Origin: Ramlibacter albus
Lineage (GTDB): Bacteria; Pseudomonadota; Gammaproteobacteria; Burkholderiales; Burkholderiaceae_C
NCBI RefSeq assembly: GCF_014297445.1
Contig: NZ_JACORU010000018.1
Coordinates: 28,427 to 92,426 of the forward strand
Reading direction: 5' to 3'
DNA length: 64,000 nt
The notes under the pieces: generated by a model
The model's database searches: none
Told to the model about the DNA's origin: nothing
Seen by the model: only the letters and a program-made list of their open reading frames with translations
Shown: one piece after another, positions 37,863 to 46,724 of the stretch
How the letters are laid out: every line of letters begins with the position of its first letter
Numbering within the stretch: the first letter of the stretch is position 1
Position numbers and translations under genes: made by a program

Positions 37863-38746
37863 GCTGCGCGCCCGATCTCGAAGTTCGCGAGCCGCTCCAG
37901 TGCCCTCACCATCGCCGAGTGATCCCACCCGGCGCCGCCCTGGGCGGCGCAGGCGTTGAACAGCTCCTGAGCGGTGGCGGTGTTGGGCAGCGACACGCCG
38001 AGTTGCCGCGCCGCAGCGAGCGCCAGGCCCAGGTCCTTCTGGTGCAGCTGGATGCGGAACCCCGGCTCGAACGTGCGCTTGACCATGCGCTCGCCATGCA
38101 CCTCCAGCACACGCGACGCCGCGAAGCCGCCGAGCAGCGCCTCTCGCACGCGTGCGGGGTCGGCGCCCGCGCGGGCCGCGAAGACCAGCGCCTCGGCCAC
38201 GGCCTCGATGTTCAGCGCCACGATGATCTGGTTGGCCACCTTCGCCGTCTGTCCGTCGCCGTTGCCGCCGACGAGCGTGATGTTGCGGCCCATCTTCTCG
38301 AAAAGCGGCTTCACGCGTTCGAACACGGCCGGCTCCCCACCAACCATGATCGAGAGCGTGGCATTGCGCGCACCCACCTCGCCGCCGGACACGGGCGCAT
38401 CGAGGTAGTCCGCGCCGGTGTCTCGGATGCGCTGCGCGAACGCCTTGGTGGCCACGGGCGAGATGGAGCTCATGTCCACCACGACCTTGCCCTTCCCCAG
38501 CCCCGCCGCCACGCCGCGTTCGTCGAACAGCACCTTCTCGACGTCCGGCGTGTCGGGCAGCATCAGGAAGATGATGTCCGCACGTTCGGCCACGCCGCGT
38601 GGGCTGGTGCACTGCGTGGCCGACGTGTCCGCGATGGCTGCCGGCACCTTGCCGCGCACGTACACGAAGAGCTGGTGGCCCGCGTCGATGAGGTGCCGGC
38701 ACATGGGCGTGCCCATGATGCCCAGGCCGATGAAACCGAGATTCAT
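37835..38746 (-). CDS. glxR: 2-hydroxy-3-oxopropionate (tartronate semialdehyde) reductase
   Basis: A 303-residue beta-hydroxyacid dehydrogenase that reduces tartronate semialdehyde to D-glycerate with NAD(P)H. The cofactor motif GFIGLGIMGTPMCRHL is at the N-terminus, the substrate motif DAPVSGGEVGARNATLSIMV near 118 and the catalytic Lys in GQTAKVANQII near 170. Genes for glyoxylate carboligase and hydroxypyruvate isomerase are directly upstream with overlapping ends, completing the glycerate pathway. The last residues, MDPGSSPG, come from a palindromic repeat rather than from the family. Confidence 0.92.
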   Translation of the reverse strand: MNLGFIGLGIMGTPMCRHLIDAGHQLFVYVRGKVPAAIADTSATQCTSPRGVAERADIIFLMLPDTPDVEKVLFDERGVAAGLGKGKVVVDMSSISPVATKAFAQRIRDTGADYLDAPVSGGEVGARNATLSIMVGGEPAVFERVKPLFEKMGRNITLVGGNGDGQTAKVANQIIVALNIEAVAEALVFAARAGADPARVREALLGGFAASRVLEVHGERMVKRTFEPGFRIQLHQKDLGLALAAARQLGVSLPNTATAQELFNACAAQGGAGWDHSAMVRALERLANFEIGRAAMDPGSSPG

Positions 38747-39510
38747 GCGCGCCACTCCAGGGTGAGTTCCGTCTGCCGGGTCGGCTTGTATTCGCAGCCG
38801 ACCCAGCCGGCGTAGCCGATGCGGTCGAGGTGCGCGAAGAGGAAGGGGTAGTTGATCTCGCCCGTGCCGGGTTCGCCCCGGCCGGGGTTGTCCGCCAGCT
38901 GCACGTGCGCGATCCGCGGCAGCAGTTGCTGCAGCCTGTTCGCCAGCTCGCCTTCCATGCGCTGCGCGTGGTAGATGTCGAACTGCAGGTACAGGTTGGG
39001 GTTCGCCACTTCGTCGATGAGCGCGATGGCCTGCGCGGTGGTCGAGAGCGAGAAGCCGGGGATGTCGAACGTGTTGATCGGCTCGACGAGCAGCTTCACG
39101 CCCACTTCGTCCAGCTGGCGCGCGGCAAAGCGAAGGTTGTTCACCAGCGTGCGGTGGGACAACTCCGCACTCGTTCCGGCAGGCGTCTTGCCGCACAGGC
39201 AGTTGAGCTGCGGCACGCCGAGCGCCAGCGCATAGCGGATCGCACGCGCGACGCCGTCGCGGAACTCGTCCTCGCGGCGCGGGTCGCAGGCGATGCCACG
39301 GTCACCTCGCGCCCAGTCGCCCGCGGGCAGGTTGTGCAGCACGAGCTGCAGCCCGTGCTGGTCGAGCAGTTCGCGGATCACCTCCGGCTCGTGCTCGTAC
39401 GGGAAGAGGAACTCCACGGCCGCTAAGCCCGCACGCGCGGCACGCTCGAAACGCTCGAGGAACGGCACCTCGTTGAACAGCATCGTCAGGTTGGCGGCAA
39501 AGCGCGGCAT
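38743..39510 (-). CDS. hyi: Hydroxypyruvate isomerase
   Basis: A 255-residue TIM-barrel isomerase interconverting hydroxypyruvate and tartronate semialdehyde. Family sequence is clear: FAANLTMLFNEVPFLERFE, then VEFLFPYEHE, LLVEPINTFDIPGFSLST and LQFDIYHAQRMEG, ending with GCEYKPTRQT. Metal ligands Glu and His are retained in these motifs. It overlaps glxR by 4 bases and touches gcl (TGATG), so the three enzymes are made together. Confidence 0.93.
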   Translation of the reverse strand: MPRFAANLTMLFNEVPFLERFERAARAGLAAVEFLFPYEHEPEVIRELLDQHGLQLVLHNLPAGDWARGDRGIACDPRREDEFRDGVARAIRYALALGVPQLNCLCGKTPAGTSAELSHRTLVNNLRFAARQLDEVGVKLLVEPINTFDIPGFSLSTTAQAIALIDEVANPNLYLQFDIYHAQRMEGELANRLQQLLPRIAHVQLADNPGRGEPGTGEINYPFLFAHLDRIGYAGWVGCEYKPTRQTELTLEWRA

Positions 39511-41273
39511 CACTGCACCTCCGCTTCGGCCATCGGCTCGAACTCGTGCACGGCATCGATCTCCGTGCCCATGGCGATGTTGGTCACGCGTTCGAGCATC
39601 ACCTCCACCACCACGGGCACTTCGTATTCGGCCATCCACGCCGCGGCCGTGCGCAACGCGGGTGCCAGCTCCTCAGGCCGTTGCACGCGCAACGCCTTGC
39701 AGCCGAGGCCCTCGACCACCTTCACATGGTCGACGCCATAGCTGCGCGAGGCCTCGCCCTCCGGCACGTTCATGTTCTCGAACGCGAGCTGCACGCAGTA
39801 GTCCATGCCGAAGTTGCGCTGCGCCTGGCGGATCAGGCCGAGGTAGCTGTTGTTCACCACGATGTGCAGGTAGGGCAGGCGGAACTGCGCACCGACGGCC
39901 AGTTCCTCCAGCAGGAACTGGAAGTCGTAGTCGCCGGAGATCGCGACGATCCTGCGCTGCGGGTCCGCCGCGCGCACGCCGAGCGCGGCGGGAATCGTCC
40001 AGCCCAGGGGCCCGGCCTGCCCGCAGTTGATCCACTGGCGCGGCGCGTAAACGTGCAGGAACTGCGCGGCGGCGATCTGCGACAGCCCGATCGTCGACAC
40101 GTAGGTCACGTCGCGGCCGAGGCTCTCGTTGAGTGCCTGGTACACGCGATGCGGCTTCATCGGCACGCAGTCGAAGTCGCTGCGGCGACTGTAGCGCGGG
40201 TCGTGCTTGCGCGCCTCGCACTCGCCGGCCCACGCGGACCAGTCGCGCAGCTTGCCGGCAGCCTTCCACTCGCGCGCGACCCGGGCGAACAATTCGAGCG
40301 CGGCCTTTGCATCCGATGCGATCCCCATGTCCGGCGAGAACACGCGGCCGATCTGCGTGGGCTCGATGTCGACGTGGATGAATCGCCGCCCCTTGCAATA
40401 CACCTCCGGCGAGCCGGTGTGCCGGTTCGCCCAGCGGTTTCCGATGCCCAGCACGAAATCCGAAGCCAGCATCGTCGCGTTGCCGTACGGGTGGCTCGTC
40501 TGCAGCCCCACCATGCCGGCCATCAACCGGTGGTCGTCCGGGATCGCGCCCCAGCCCATGAGCGTGGGGATCACGGGCAGCCCGGCAATCTCTGCGAACT
40601 CCACCAGCAAGTCGGAGGCGTCCGCATTGATGATCCCGCCACCTGCCACGATCAAAGGACGCTCGGAGGTGTTCAGCATCGCCAGCGCCTGCTCCACTTG
40701 CTTGCGCGTCGCCGCCGGCTTGTACACGGGCAAGGGCTCGTACGTCTCGATGTCGAACTCGATCTCCGCCATCTGCACGTCGAACGGCAGGTCGATCAGC
40801 ACCGGGCCCGGCCGGCCCGAGCGCATCAGGTGGAAGGCCTGCTGGAACACGCGCGGCACCTGCGCCGGCTCCATCACGGTGACGGCCATCTTGGTCACCG
40901 GTTTGGCGATGGCGGCGATGTCCACCGCCTGGAAATCCTCCTTGTGCAGGCGCGCACGCGGTGCCTGCCCCGTGATGCACAGGATCGGGATCGAGTCGGC
41001 GCTCGCCGAATACAGCCCGGTAATCATGTCCGTGCCTGCGGGCCCCGACGTGCCGATGCACACGCCGATGTTGCCCGCCTTCGCGCGCGTGTAGCCCTCG
41101 GCCATGTGCGAAGCGGCCTCCACGTGGCGCGCCAGCACGTGCGAGATGGTGGCGCGTTCGCGCATCTGCGCATACAGCGGGTTGATGGCGGCGCCGGGCA
41201 CGCCGAAGGCCTGGCTCACGCCCTCGCGCTCCATCACCAGCACCGCGGCCATCGCGGCCTTCATCCTTGGCAT
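39510..41273 (-). CDS. gcl: Glyoxylate carboligase (tartronate-semialdehyde synthase)
   Basis: A 587-residue ThDP/FAD enzyme that condenses two glyoxylates to tartronate semialdehyde and CO2. Motifs are MKAAMAAVLVMEREGVSQAF at the start, the FAD region GWGAIPDDHRLMAGMVG, and the ThDP motif GDYDFQFLLEELAVGAQFRL with PYLHIVVNNSYLGLIRQAQ. The N-terminal position normally holding Glu in ThDP enzymes is VPGAAINP, as in glyoxylate carboligases, which lack that Glu. It is the first gene of gcl-hyi-glxR, with a LysR regulator immediately upstream. Confidence 0.94.
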   Translation of the reverse strand: MPRMKAAMAAVLVMEREGVSQAFGVPGAAINPLYAQMRERATISHVLARHVEAASHMAEGYTRAKAGNIGVCIGTSGPAGTDMITGLYSASADSIPILCITGQAPRARLHKEDFQAVDIAAIAKPVTKMAVTVMEPAQVPRVFQQAFHLMRSGRPGPVLIDLPFDVQMAEIEFDIETYEPLPVYKPAATRKQVEQALAMLNTSERPLIVAGGGIINADASDLLVEFAEIAGLPVIPTLMGWGAIPDDHRLMAGMVGLQTSHPYGNATMLASDFVLGIGNRWANRHTGSPEVYCKGRRFIHVDIEPTQIGRVFSPDMGIASDAKAALELFARVAREWKAAGKLRDWSAWAGECEARKHDPRYSRRSDFDCVPMKPHRVYQALNESLGRDVTYVSTIGLSQIAAAQFLHVYAPRQWINCGQAGPLGWTIPAALGVRAADPQRRIVAISGDYDFQFLLEELAVGAQFRLPYLHIVVNNSYLGLIRQAQRNFGMDYCVQLAFENMNVPEGEASRSYGVDHVKVVEGLGCKALRVQRPEELAPALRTAAAWMAEYEVPVVVEVMLERVTNIAMGTEIDAVHEFEPMAEAEVQ

Positions 41274-41331
41274 TCGTTCGCTCCTTGTTGCATGCCACCG
41301 ATTCTTGCGGCACATGCGGCGAAGGGGAACA

Positions 41332-42264
41332 TCAGCGCGGGCGATATGAGCTATTCGCGGCGGGAATGGACTTCCACCATTCGCCCTCGAAGCGCCCCGC
41401 AAGGAAGGCGACGAAAGCCTGCACCTTGCCGGGCACGAGCTTGGGCGAGGGGAACACGGCGTGGATCTCCTGCTCGGGCAGGCTGTGGCCGGGCAGCACC
41501 GGTTGCAGCGCGCCGGTTTCGAGCGAGTCGCTCGCCACGTACCAGGGCAACGCGGCGATGCCGAGATCGTTACGCGCGGCCGCAACCAGGGCCGACAGAT
41601 TGTTCGACCGCATGCGTCCCGACACGTTGACGGTCGCCGTGCCGTGCGGTCCCTGCACGCGCCACACATCGTTGCCCTGCACGCTGCTGTACACCAGCGC
41701 CGCGTGACGCGAAAGCTCTTCGGGCTTGTGCGGCGCGCCGTGCGCGGCGACATAGCCCGGTGACGCCACCATCAACCACGGGTTCGTGCCGAGATATCGT
41801 GCACCCAGGCTCGAATCCGCCAGCTTGCCAAGCCGCAGCGCGACGTCGATCCCCTGCGCCACGAGGTCCGTGTAGCGGTCCTCGAACACAAGGTCCACCT
41901 GCAGCTGCGGATGCAGCCGCATGAACTCCAGCACCAGCGGCACGACGACCCGCCGCCCGAACGCCACCGAGCTGCCGACCCGCAGCAGCCCCTGCGCCTG
42001 CGCCTGCCGCGTCTGCACGATGCCATCGGCCTCCTCCACCTCGCGCAGGATCGTCTTGCACTTTTCGTAGAAGAGCGCGCCCGCCTCCGTGAGGCTGGCC
42101 CCGCGCGTGTTGCGGTTGAGCAGGCGCGCCTTCAGCCGCTCCTCCAGCACCGCCACCTGCTTGGTGGCCGTGCTCTGCGTGATGTTGAACTCGCGCGCCG
42201 CCTGCGAGAAGCTGCCCGTCTCGACGACGCGGACGAACACCTCCATCGCATGCAGGCGGTCCAT
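41332..42264 (-). CDS. LysR-family regulator of the glyoxylate genes
   Basis: A 310-residue LysR protein: HTH at about 1-60 (MEVFVRVVETGSFSQAAREF, ITQSTATKQVAVLEERLKAR), then the effector-binding domain beginning LLRVGSSVAFGRRVVVPLVL. It lies in the same direction between the aminotransferase (3-base gap) and gcl (58-base gap). It is probably cotranscribed with the former and may control the latter in response to glyoxylate or a derivative. Confidence 0.88.
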   Translation of the reverse strand: MDRLHAMEVFVRVVETGSFSQAAREFNITQSTATKQVAVLEERLKARLLNRNTRGASLTEAGALFYEKCKTILREVEEADGIVQTRQAQAQGLLRVGSSVAFGRRVVVPLVLEFMRLHPQLQVDLVFEDRYTDLVAQGIDVALRLGKLADSSLGARYLGTNPWLMVASPGYVAAHGAPHKPEELSRHAALVYSSVQGNDVWRVQGPHGTATVNVSGRMRSNNLSALVAAARNDLGIAALPWYVASDSLETGALQPVLPGHSLPEQEIHAVFPSPKLVPGKVQAFVAFLAGRFEGEWWKSIPAANSSYRPR

Positions 42265-42267
42265 GCG

Positions 42268-43482
42268 TCAGTGCGGCCGGTCGGCCGGCTCCGCGGTGGA
42301 TTGCAGGTACACCATCGCCGCGGCCGTGCCGCTGGCGCGCAGCTTCACGCCGGCCATGTTCAGGCCCATTTCGCAGCCCGAGAGCGTGGCCATCAGCGCG
42401 AGGTCGTTGCACTCGCCGAGGTGGCCGATGCGGAACATGCGGCCCTTCACCTTGCCAAGGCCGGCGCCGAGCGACATGTTGAAGCAGCGGTAGATGATGC
42501 GGCGCACGTTGTCCGCGTCCACGCCTTCAGGCATGACCACGCCCGTGAGCACCGGCGAATACACCGCCGGGTCCGCGCACTGGATCTCCAGCCCCCACGC
42601 GTTGACGGCGCGGCGGCAGGCTTCGGCCAGGCGGTTGTGGCGGGTGAACACTTTCTCCAGTCCTTCGGCCTCGATCATCTCGATGGCTTCGGCCAGCGCG
42701 TACAGCAGGTTCGTATTGGGGGTATACGGGAAATAGCCTGTGCGGTTCATCTCCAGCATCTCGTCCCAGGCCCAGAAGGCCTTCGGCAGCTTTGCCGACT
42801 GGCTCGCCTCGATCGCCTTGGGCGACAGCGCATTGAAGCTGATGCCGGGCGGCAGCATCAGGCCCTTCTGCGAGCCGCTCACCGTGACATCCACGCCCCA
42901 CTCGTCGTGGCGGTAGTCGGCACATGCGAGGCCCGAGATCGTGTCCACGAGCAGCAGCGCGGGATGCTTCGCCGCGTCGATCGCGCGGCGCACCGCGGCG
43001 ATGTCGGAGGTGACGCCGGTGGAGGTTTCGTTGTGCACGACACAGACCGCCTTGATCGTGTGGTTGCGGTCGGCCTTCAACCGCTCCTCGATCATCGGCG
43101 CCTGCACGCCGTGGCGCCAGCCTTCGATGCCGGGCAGCCCGAGGAACTCGGGCTTCAACCCGAGGCGCGTGGCCAGCTTGTTCCACAGTGTCGCGAAGTG
43201 GCCGGTCTCGTACATCAGCACCGAGTCGCCGGGCGAGAGCGTGTTCGCGAGCGCGGCTTCCCACGCGCCGGTCCCGGACGCCGGGTAGATCACGACCGGA
43301 TGCTTCGTCTTGAAGATGCGCTGGATGCCCGCGAGCACCTGCAGGCCCAATGCGCCGAACTCGGGGCCGCGGTGGTCGATGGTGGGGTACGACATCGCGC
43401 GCAGCAGGCGGTCCGGCACGGGCGACGGGCCGGGGATCTGCAGGAAGTGGCGGCCGGCGGGGTGGAAGTTCAGGTTCAGCAT
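42268..43482 (-). CDS. Serine/alanine-glyoxylate aminotransferase family protein
   Basis: A 404-residue PLP aminotransferase of class V. Family pattern: HFLQIPGPSPVPDRLLRAM at the start, YPASGTGAWEAALANTLSPG near 69, LLVDTISGLACADYRHDEW near 170, and the PLP-binding Lys in VSGSQKGLMLPPG near 200. It would make glycine from glyoxylate with serine or alanine as donor, or run in reverse to feed glyoxylate to gcl. The neighbouring glycerate-pathway genes support that role. The ATG is followed upstream by a double palindromic repeat. Confidence 0.9.
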   Translation of the reverse strand: MLNLNFHPAGRHFLQIPGPSPVPDRLLRAMSYPTIDHRGPEFGALGLQVLAGIQRIFKTKHPVVIYPASGTGAWEAALANTLSPGDSVLMYETGHFATLWNKLATRLGLKPEFLGLPGIEGWRHGVQAPMIEERLKADRNHTIKAVCVVHNETSTGVTSDIAAVRRAIDAAKHPALLLVDTISGLACADYRHDEWGVDVTVSGSQKGLMLPPGISFNALSPKAIEASQSAKLPKAFWAWDEMLEMNRTGYFPYTPNTNLLYALAEAIEMIEAEGLEKVFTRHNRLAEACRRAVNAWGLEIQCADPAVYSPVLTGVVMPEGVDADNVRRIIYRCFNMSLGAGLGKVKGRMFRIGHLGECNDLALMATLSGCEMGLNMAGVKLRASGTAAAMVYLQSTAEPADRPH

Positions 43483-43516
43483 TGGTGGTTTGTCTCCTCG
43501 GGTGGTGTGGCACCGC

Positions 43517-43594
43517 GTCACCCCGGGCTCGACCCGGGGTCCATGGTGAAGTGTCGAAACGCGGGCATGGATCCCGGGTCGAGCCCGGGATGAC
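43517..43594. repeat. Dispersed palindromic repeat, double unit
   Basis: Left unit GTCACCCCGGGCTCGACC and right unit ending GAGCCCGGGATGAC face each other around about 25 bases. It lies in the 120-base gap between the GntR stop and the aminotransferase start. Downstream of GntR it could end that transcript or protect its 3' end. Confidence 0.8.
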
Positions 43595-43602
43595 AAGCCC
43601 GG

Positions 43603-44415
43603 CTACTTGAAGATCGCCTCGAGGTCCGCGTCGCCGTTGCTGTTGTCCAGCTTCAGGCTGCCCTCGATGTGGTCCAGGTGGTCCAGCATCAGCTTCTCGG
43701 CGCGGGCGCGGTCTTTCTTCGCCACCGCGTCGACGATCCTCTCGTGCTCGTCGTTCCGGCAGCTCTGCGCCGTGGGCGCGTCGTAGAGAAAGATCGTCAG
43801 GCACGTGAGCATGCACAGCTCGCGCATGCTGCGCGCCAGCGCCGAATTGCCCGCGAGCTCCGCCACCAGCGTGTGGAACTCGCCCGACAGGCGAATGACC
43901 GCACGCTTGTCGTTGCGGCGGTGCGCGTCGGCCTCCAGCTCGGTGTGCTGGCGCAGCCGGTTCACCTTGTCCGGCGTGATCGTCTCGATCAGCCGCTTGA
44001 GCACCGCGGGCTCGATCAGCCTGCGCGCTTCGAACACGTCGCGCGCCTGTTCGGTCGTCGGCTTGGCCACGTAGGCGCCGCGCTGCGGGAACAGCTCCAC
44101 GATCTGCTCGTGCGCCAGGCGCGCCAGCACCTCGCGGATGCGCGCGCGGCTCACGCCGAAGATCTCCGCCATGCGCTCCTCGCCCAGCTTGGTGCCGGGG
44201 TGCAGGCGATGCTCGAGGATGGCGACGTAGATCCGCTCGTAGATCTCGTCGACGCTCTTCTCGCGGTCGTTGCGGGGGGCGGGTTCGGCGGCGGCTTTGC
44301 GCGCTTTGGCGGGCATGGAGGAAGGTGAACGGCGGACGGAGGCCATTCTATCGGCGGTGTGCGAGTGCTCGTGCTCGTGCGCGTGGTCGTGCGCGTTGCG
44401 GGCGTTCAGGACCAT
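43603..44415 (-). CDS. GntR-family (FCD subfamily) transcriptional regulator with His-rich N-terminus
   Basis: A 270-residue regulator. The winged HTH spans about 55-120 (VDEIYERIYVAILEHRLHPG, MAEIFGVSRARIREVLARL). The all-helical FCD effector domain follows with its metal-binding His pattern (GEFHTLVAELAGN, DEHERIVDAVAKKD, LDHLDHIEG). The N-terminal extension contains HDHAHEHEHSHT, unusual for the family. I keep this long start because GGGAG lies 8-12 bases upstream, while the internal ATG at 44346 has none. It overlaps the decarboxylase-like gene by 10 bases. Probable sites are the TGTCGACA dyads at 45182-45189 and 45263-45270. Confidence 0.88.
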   Translation of the reverse strand: MVLNARNAHDHAHEHEHSHTADRMASVRRSPSSMPAKARKAAAEPAPRNDREKSVDEIYERIYVAILEHRLHPGTKLGEERMAEIFGVSRARIREVLARLAHEQIVELFPQRGAYVAKPTTEQARDVFEARRLIEPAVLKRLIETITPDKVNRLRQHTELEADAHRRNDKRAVIRLSGEFHTLVAELAGNSALARSMRELCMLTCLTIFLYDAPTAQSCRNDEHERIVDAVAKKDRARAEKLMLDHLDHIEGSLKLDNSNGDADLEAIFK

Positions 44416-45128
44416 TGGAACAGCTCCCCCCAGCCTTTGACCTGCGCGGGTGAAGCGCCGGCGGCGCGCAGCAGGCCCCACACCGTAGTGCTCACCGTGT
44501 CCAGCAGCGGGATCCCGAGCGAACGTTCCACTTCATCGGCCAGCGTCGCGGCGCGCAGGTTGGTGCAGAAAGTGGTGATGGCCTGCGGCTTCGCCTCGGC
44601 CACTTCACCCATCAGCGAACGCAGTTGCCGCGGCTCCACGCCCGCGAATGCGTGGTTCACGCTGATGCCCAGGTGCCGCTCGGCCACCACTTCGATGCCG
44701 ATCGAAGCGTAGTTGGCCACGATGCGCTGCTGCACGTCGGGCGTGTAGGGCGTGACCAGCGCCAGCCTCTTGACGCCACGGATGCGCAGCAGCTCATTGA
44801 GGGCCAGCACCGCCGTCGTCGCGACGATGCCGGTGCGCTCCTCGATGCGCTCGCACAAACGCAGGTCCGCGTCGAAGCCCAGCCAGCCCGACGAGGTACC
44901 GCTCCAGCCGATGGCGTCGACCTTCGCGTCCGCCAACAGTTCGGCCGCCGCCAGGATCTTGCTGTCGTCGAACTGGCCCAGCGCCTGCGCGGACAGGCCG
45001 ATCTCGGTGACCCTGAATCGGGAGAAGTGCGCGCTCGCGCCGGGCACCGCGGCCACCAGGGCCGACGTCAGCGGCTCCAGCGCCGTGTTGGAGGAAGGGG
45101 TGAGCACCCCCAGGCGGATCGGGTTCAT
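44406..45128 (-). CDS. Asp/Glu racemase superfamily protein, arylmalonate decarboxylase/maleate isomerase-like
   Basis: A 240-residue protein of the AMDase/maleate cis-trans isomerase branch (IRLGVLTPSSNTALEPLTSA). Instead of two cysteines it has Gly77-Thr-Ser in IGWSGTSSG and a single Cys188 in ITTFCTNLRA, with Tyr128 in VTPYTPDV. By my recollection this Gly/Thr/Ser/Tyr/Cys188 pattern is that of Bordetella arylmalonate decarboxylase rather than of racemases. A decarboxylase or one-cysteine isomerase acting on a malonate-like acid is plausible. It is divergent from the dihydropyrimidinase operon. Confidence 0.82.
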   Translation of the reverse strand: MNPIRLGVLTPSSNTALEPLTSALVAAVPGASAHFSRFRVTEIGLSAQALGQFDDSKILAAAELLADAKVDAIGWSGTSSGWLGFDADLRLCERIEERTGIVATTAVLALNELLRIRGVKRLALVTPYTPDVQQRIVANYASIGIEVVAERHLGISVNHAFAGVEPRQLRSLMGEVAEAKPQAITTFCTNLRAATLADEVERSLGIPLLDTVSTTVWGLLRAAGASPAQVKGWGELFQWS

Positions 45129-45181
45129 GGCGCAAGTATGGCGCGGGCGGCCGAAACGATTACACAGGATTTTGTCAAAAC

Positions 45182-45271
45182 TGTCGACATCAGTGTAAAC
45201 ACCAAAGGTGGTACTTTGGCGTCTCGTCGATAGTTGCTCCATCGAACTTTCTTCAACAATGTTGTCGACAA
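45182..45271. promoter_or_regulatory. Divergent promoter region with two TGTCGACA dyads (GntR sites)
   Basis: Two perfect palindromes, CTGTCGACAT (core 45182-45189) and TTGTCGACAA (45262-45271), lie 81 bases apart between the divergent decarboxylase-like and dihydropyrimidinase genes. They match the TNGTNNNACNA style of FCD-type GntR operators. The GntR gene is one gene away on the minus strand, so both operons are probably under its control, perhaps with looping. Confidence 0.6.
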
Positions 45272-45296
45272 TTCTGTAGAAGCCTGGAGTTTCCCC

Positions 45297-46724
45297 TTGA
45301 CAGACACCCCATTCGACCTGGTCGTGCGCAACGCCCTTGTCGCCACCGCTGCCGACACCTTCCCCGCCGACATCGGGATCCGCGGCGGCCGCATCGTGCA
45401 GCTGGGCGAAGGCCTGGGCGCCGGCGCGAAGGAGATCGACGCCGCCGGCCGCGTGGTCACGCCCGGCGGCGTCGACGCGCACTGCCACCTCGACCAGCCC
45501 ATGGAGCCGCCCGTGCGCATGGCCGACGGTTTCGACAGCGGCACGCGCTCGGCCGCGTGCGGCGGCACCACCACCGTCATCCCGTTCGCCGCGCAGGCCA
45601 AGGGCCAGTCGCTGCGCGCCGCCGTGCTGGACTACCACTCGCGCAGCGAGGGCCGCGCCCATGTGGACTACGCCTTCCACCTGATCGTGAGCGACCCCAC
45701 GCCCACGGTGCTGAAGGAGGAACTCCCCTCGCTCATCGCCGAGGGCTACACGTCGTTCAAGATCTACATGACCTACGACGACCTGAAGCTGGACGATGGC
45801 CAGGTCCTCGACGTGCTCGACATCGCGCGCGAGCACGGCGCCATGGCGATGATCCACGCCGAGAACGCCGATTGCATCGAGTGGCTGACGAAGCGGCTCG
45901 AAGCCGCGGGCCGCACCGCGCCGCGCTACCACGCGCACGCGCGGCCGATGCTCGTGGAGCGCGAGGCCACGCACCGCGCGATCGCGCTGTCGCAGCTGGT
46001 CGACGTGCCCATCCTCATCGTGCACGTCTCCGGGCGCGAAGCCGTCGAGCAGATCCGCTGGGCACGCGGCCACGGCCTGCAGGTCTACGCCGAGACGTGC
46101 CCCCAGTACCTCTTCCTCACCGCCGAAGACCTCGGCATCGACGACAGCTACCACGGCGCCAAGTGCGTGTGCAGCCCGCCGCCGCGCGACAAGGCCAACC
46201 AGGAAGTGATCTGGGACGGCCTGGCCGACGGCCTGTTCACCGTGTTCTCCTCCGACCATGCACCCTTCAAGTTCGATTCGCCCGAAGGCAAGAAGCCCGA
46301 GGGCAAGGAGGTGCCGTTCCGCCACATCCCGAACGGAATCCCCGGCATCGAGACGCGCATGCCGCTGCTCTATTCCGAAGGCGTGCTGGGCGGCCGCATC
46401 TCGCTCAACAAGTTCGTCGAGCTCACCGCCACCAACCCCGCCAAGGCCTACGGCCTGCATCCGCGCAAGGGCACGATCGCCGTCGGCGCCGACGCCGACC
46501 TCGTGATCTGGCAGGAAGGCGAGCGCACGATCCGCAACGCCGACCTGCACCACGACGTCGACTACACGCCGTACGAAGGCCAGCGCGTGAAGGCGTGGCC
46601 CGCGATGACGCTGTCGCGCGGCGACGTCATCTGGGACGGCACGAACTTCACATCGAAGACGGGCCGCGGCAAGTTCCTGCGCTGCGGCGTGCCCACGCTG
46701 CAGCCGCGCCGGAGGCACGGGTGA
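45297..46724 (+). CDS. hydA: Dihydropyrimidinase/D-hydantoinase
   Basis: A 475-residue amidohydrolase that opens cyclic amides such as dihydropyrimidines or hydantoins. Metal-site motifs are DAHCHLDQP (HxH) near 61, the carboxylated Lys in YTSFKIYMTYDDL near 150, MIHAEN near 184, IVHVSGREA near 240 and Asp in FSSDHAPFK near 317. I chose the TTG start (encoding MTDTPFDLVVRN) because GGAG lies 7 bases upstream; a TTG 21 codons earlier lacks one. It begins the plus-strand operon with racemase-like, TRAP and amidase genes. Confidence 0.9.
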   Translation: MTDTPFDLVVRNALVATAADTFPADIGIRGGRIVQLGEGLGAGAKEIDAAGRVVTPGGVDAHCHLDQPMEPPVRMADGFDSGTRSAACGGTTTVIPFAAQAKGQSLRAAVLDYHSRSEGRAHVDYAFHLIVSDPTPTVLKEELPSLIAEGYTSFKIYMTYDDLKLDDGQVLDVLDIAREHGAMAMIHAENADCIEWLTKRLEAAGRTAPRYHAHARPMLVEREATHRAIALSQLVDVPILIVHVSGREAVEQIRWARGHGLQVYAETCPQYLFLTAEDLGIDDSYHGAKCVCSPPPRDKANQEVIWDGLADGLFTVFSSDHAPFKFDSPEGKKPEGKEVPFRHIPNGIPGIETRMPLLYSEGVLGGRISLNKFVELTATNPAKAYGLHPRKGTIAVGADADLVIWQEGERTIRNADLHHDVDYTPYEGQRVKAWPAMTLSRGDVIWDGTNFTSKTGRGKFLRCGVPTLQPRRRHG

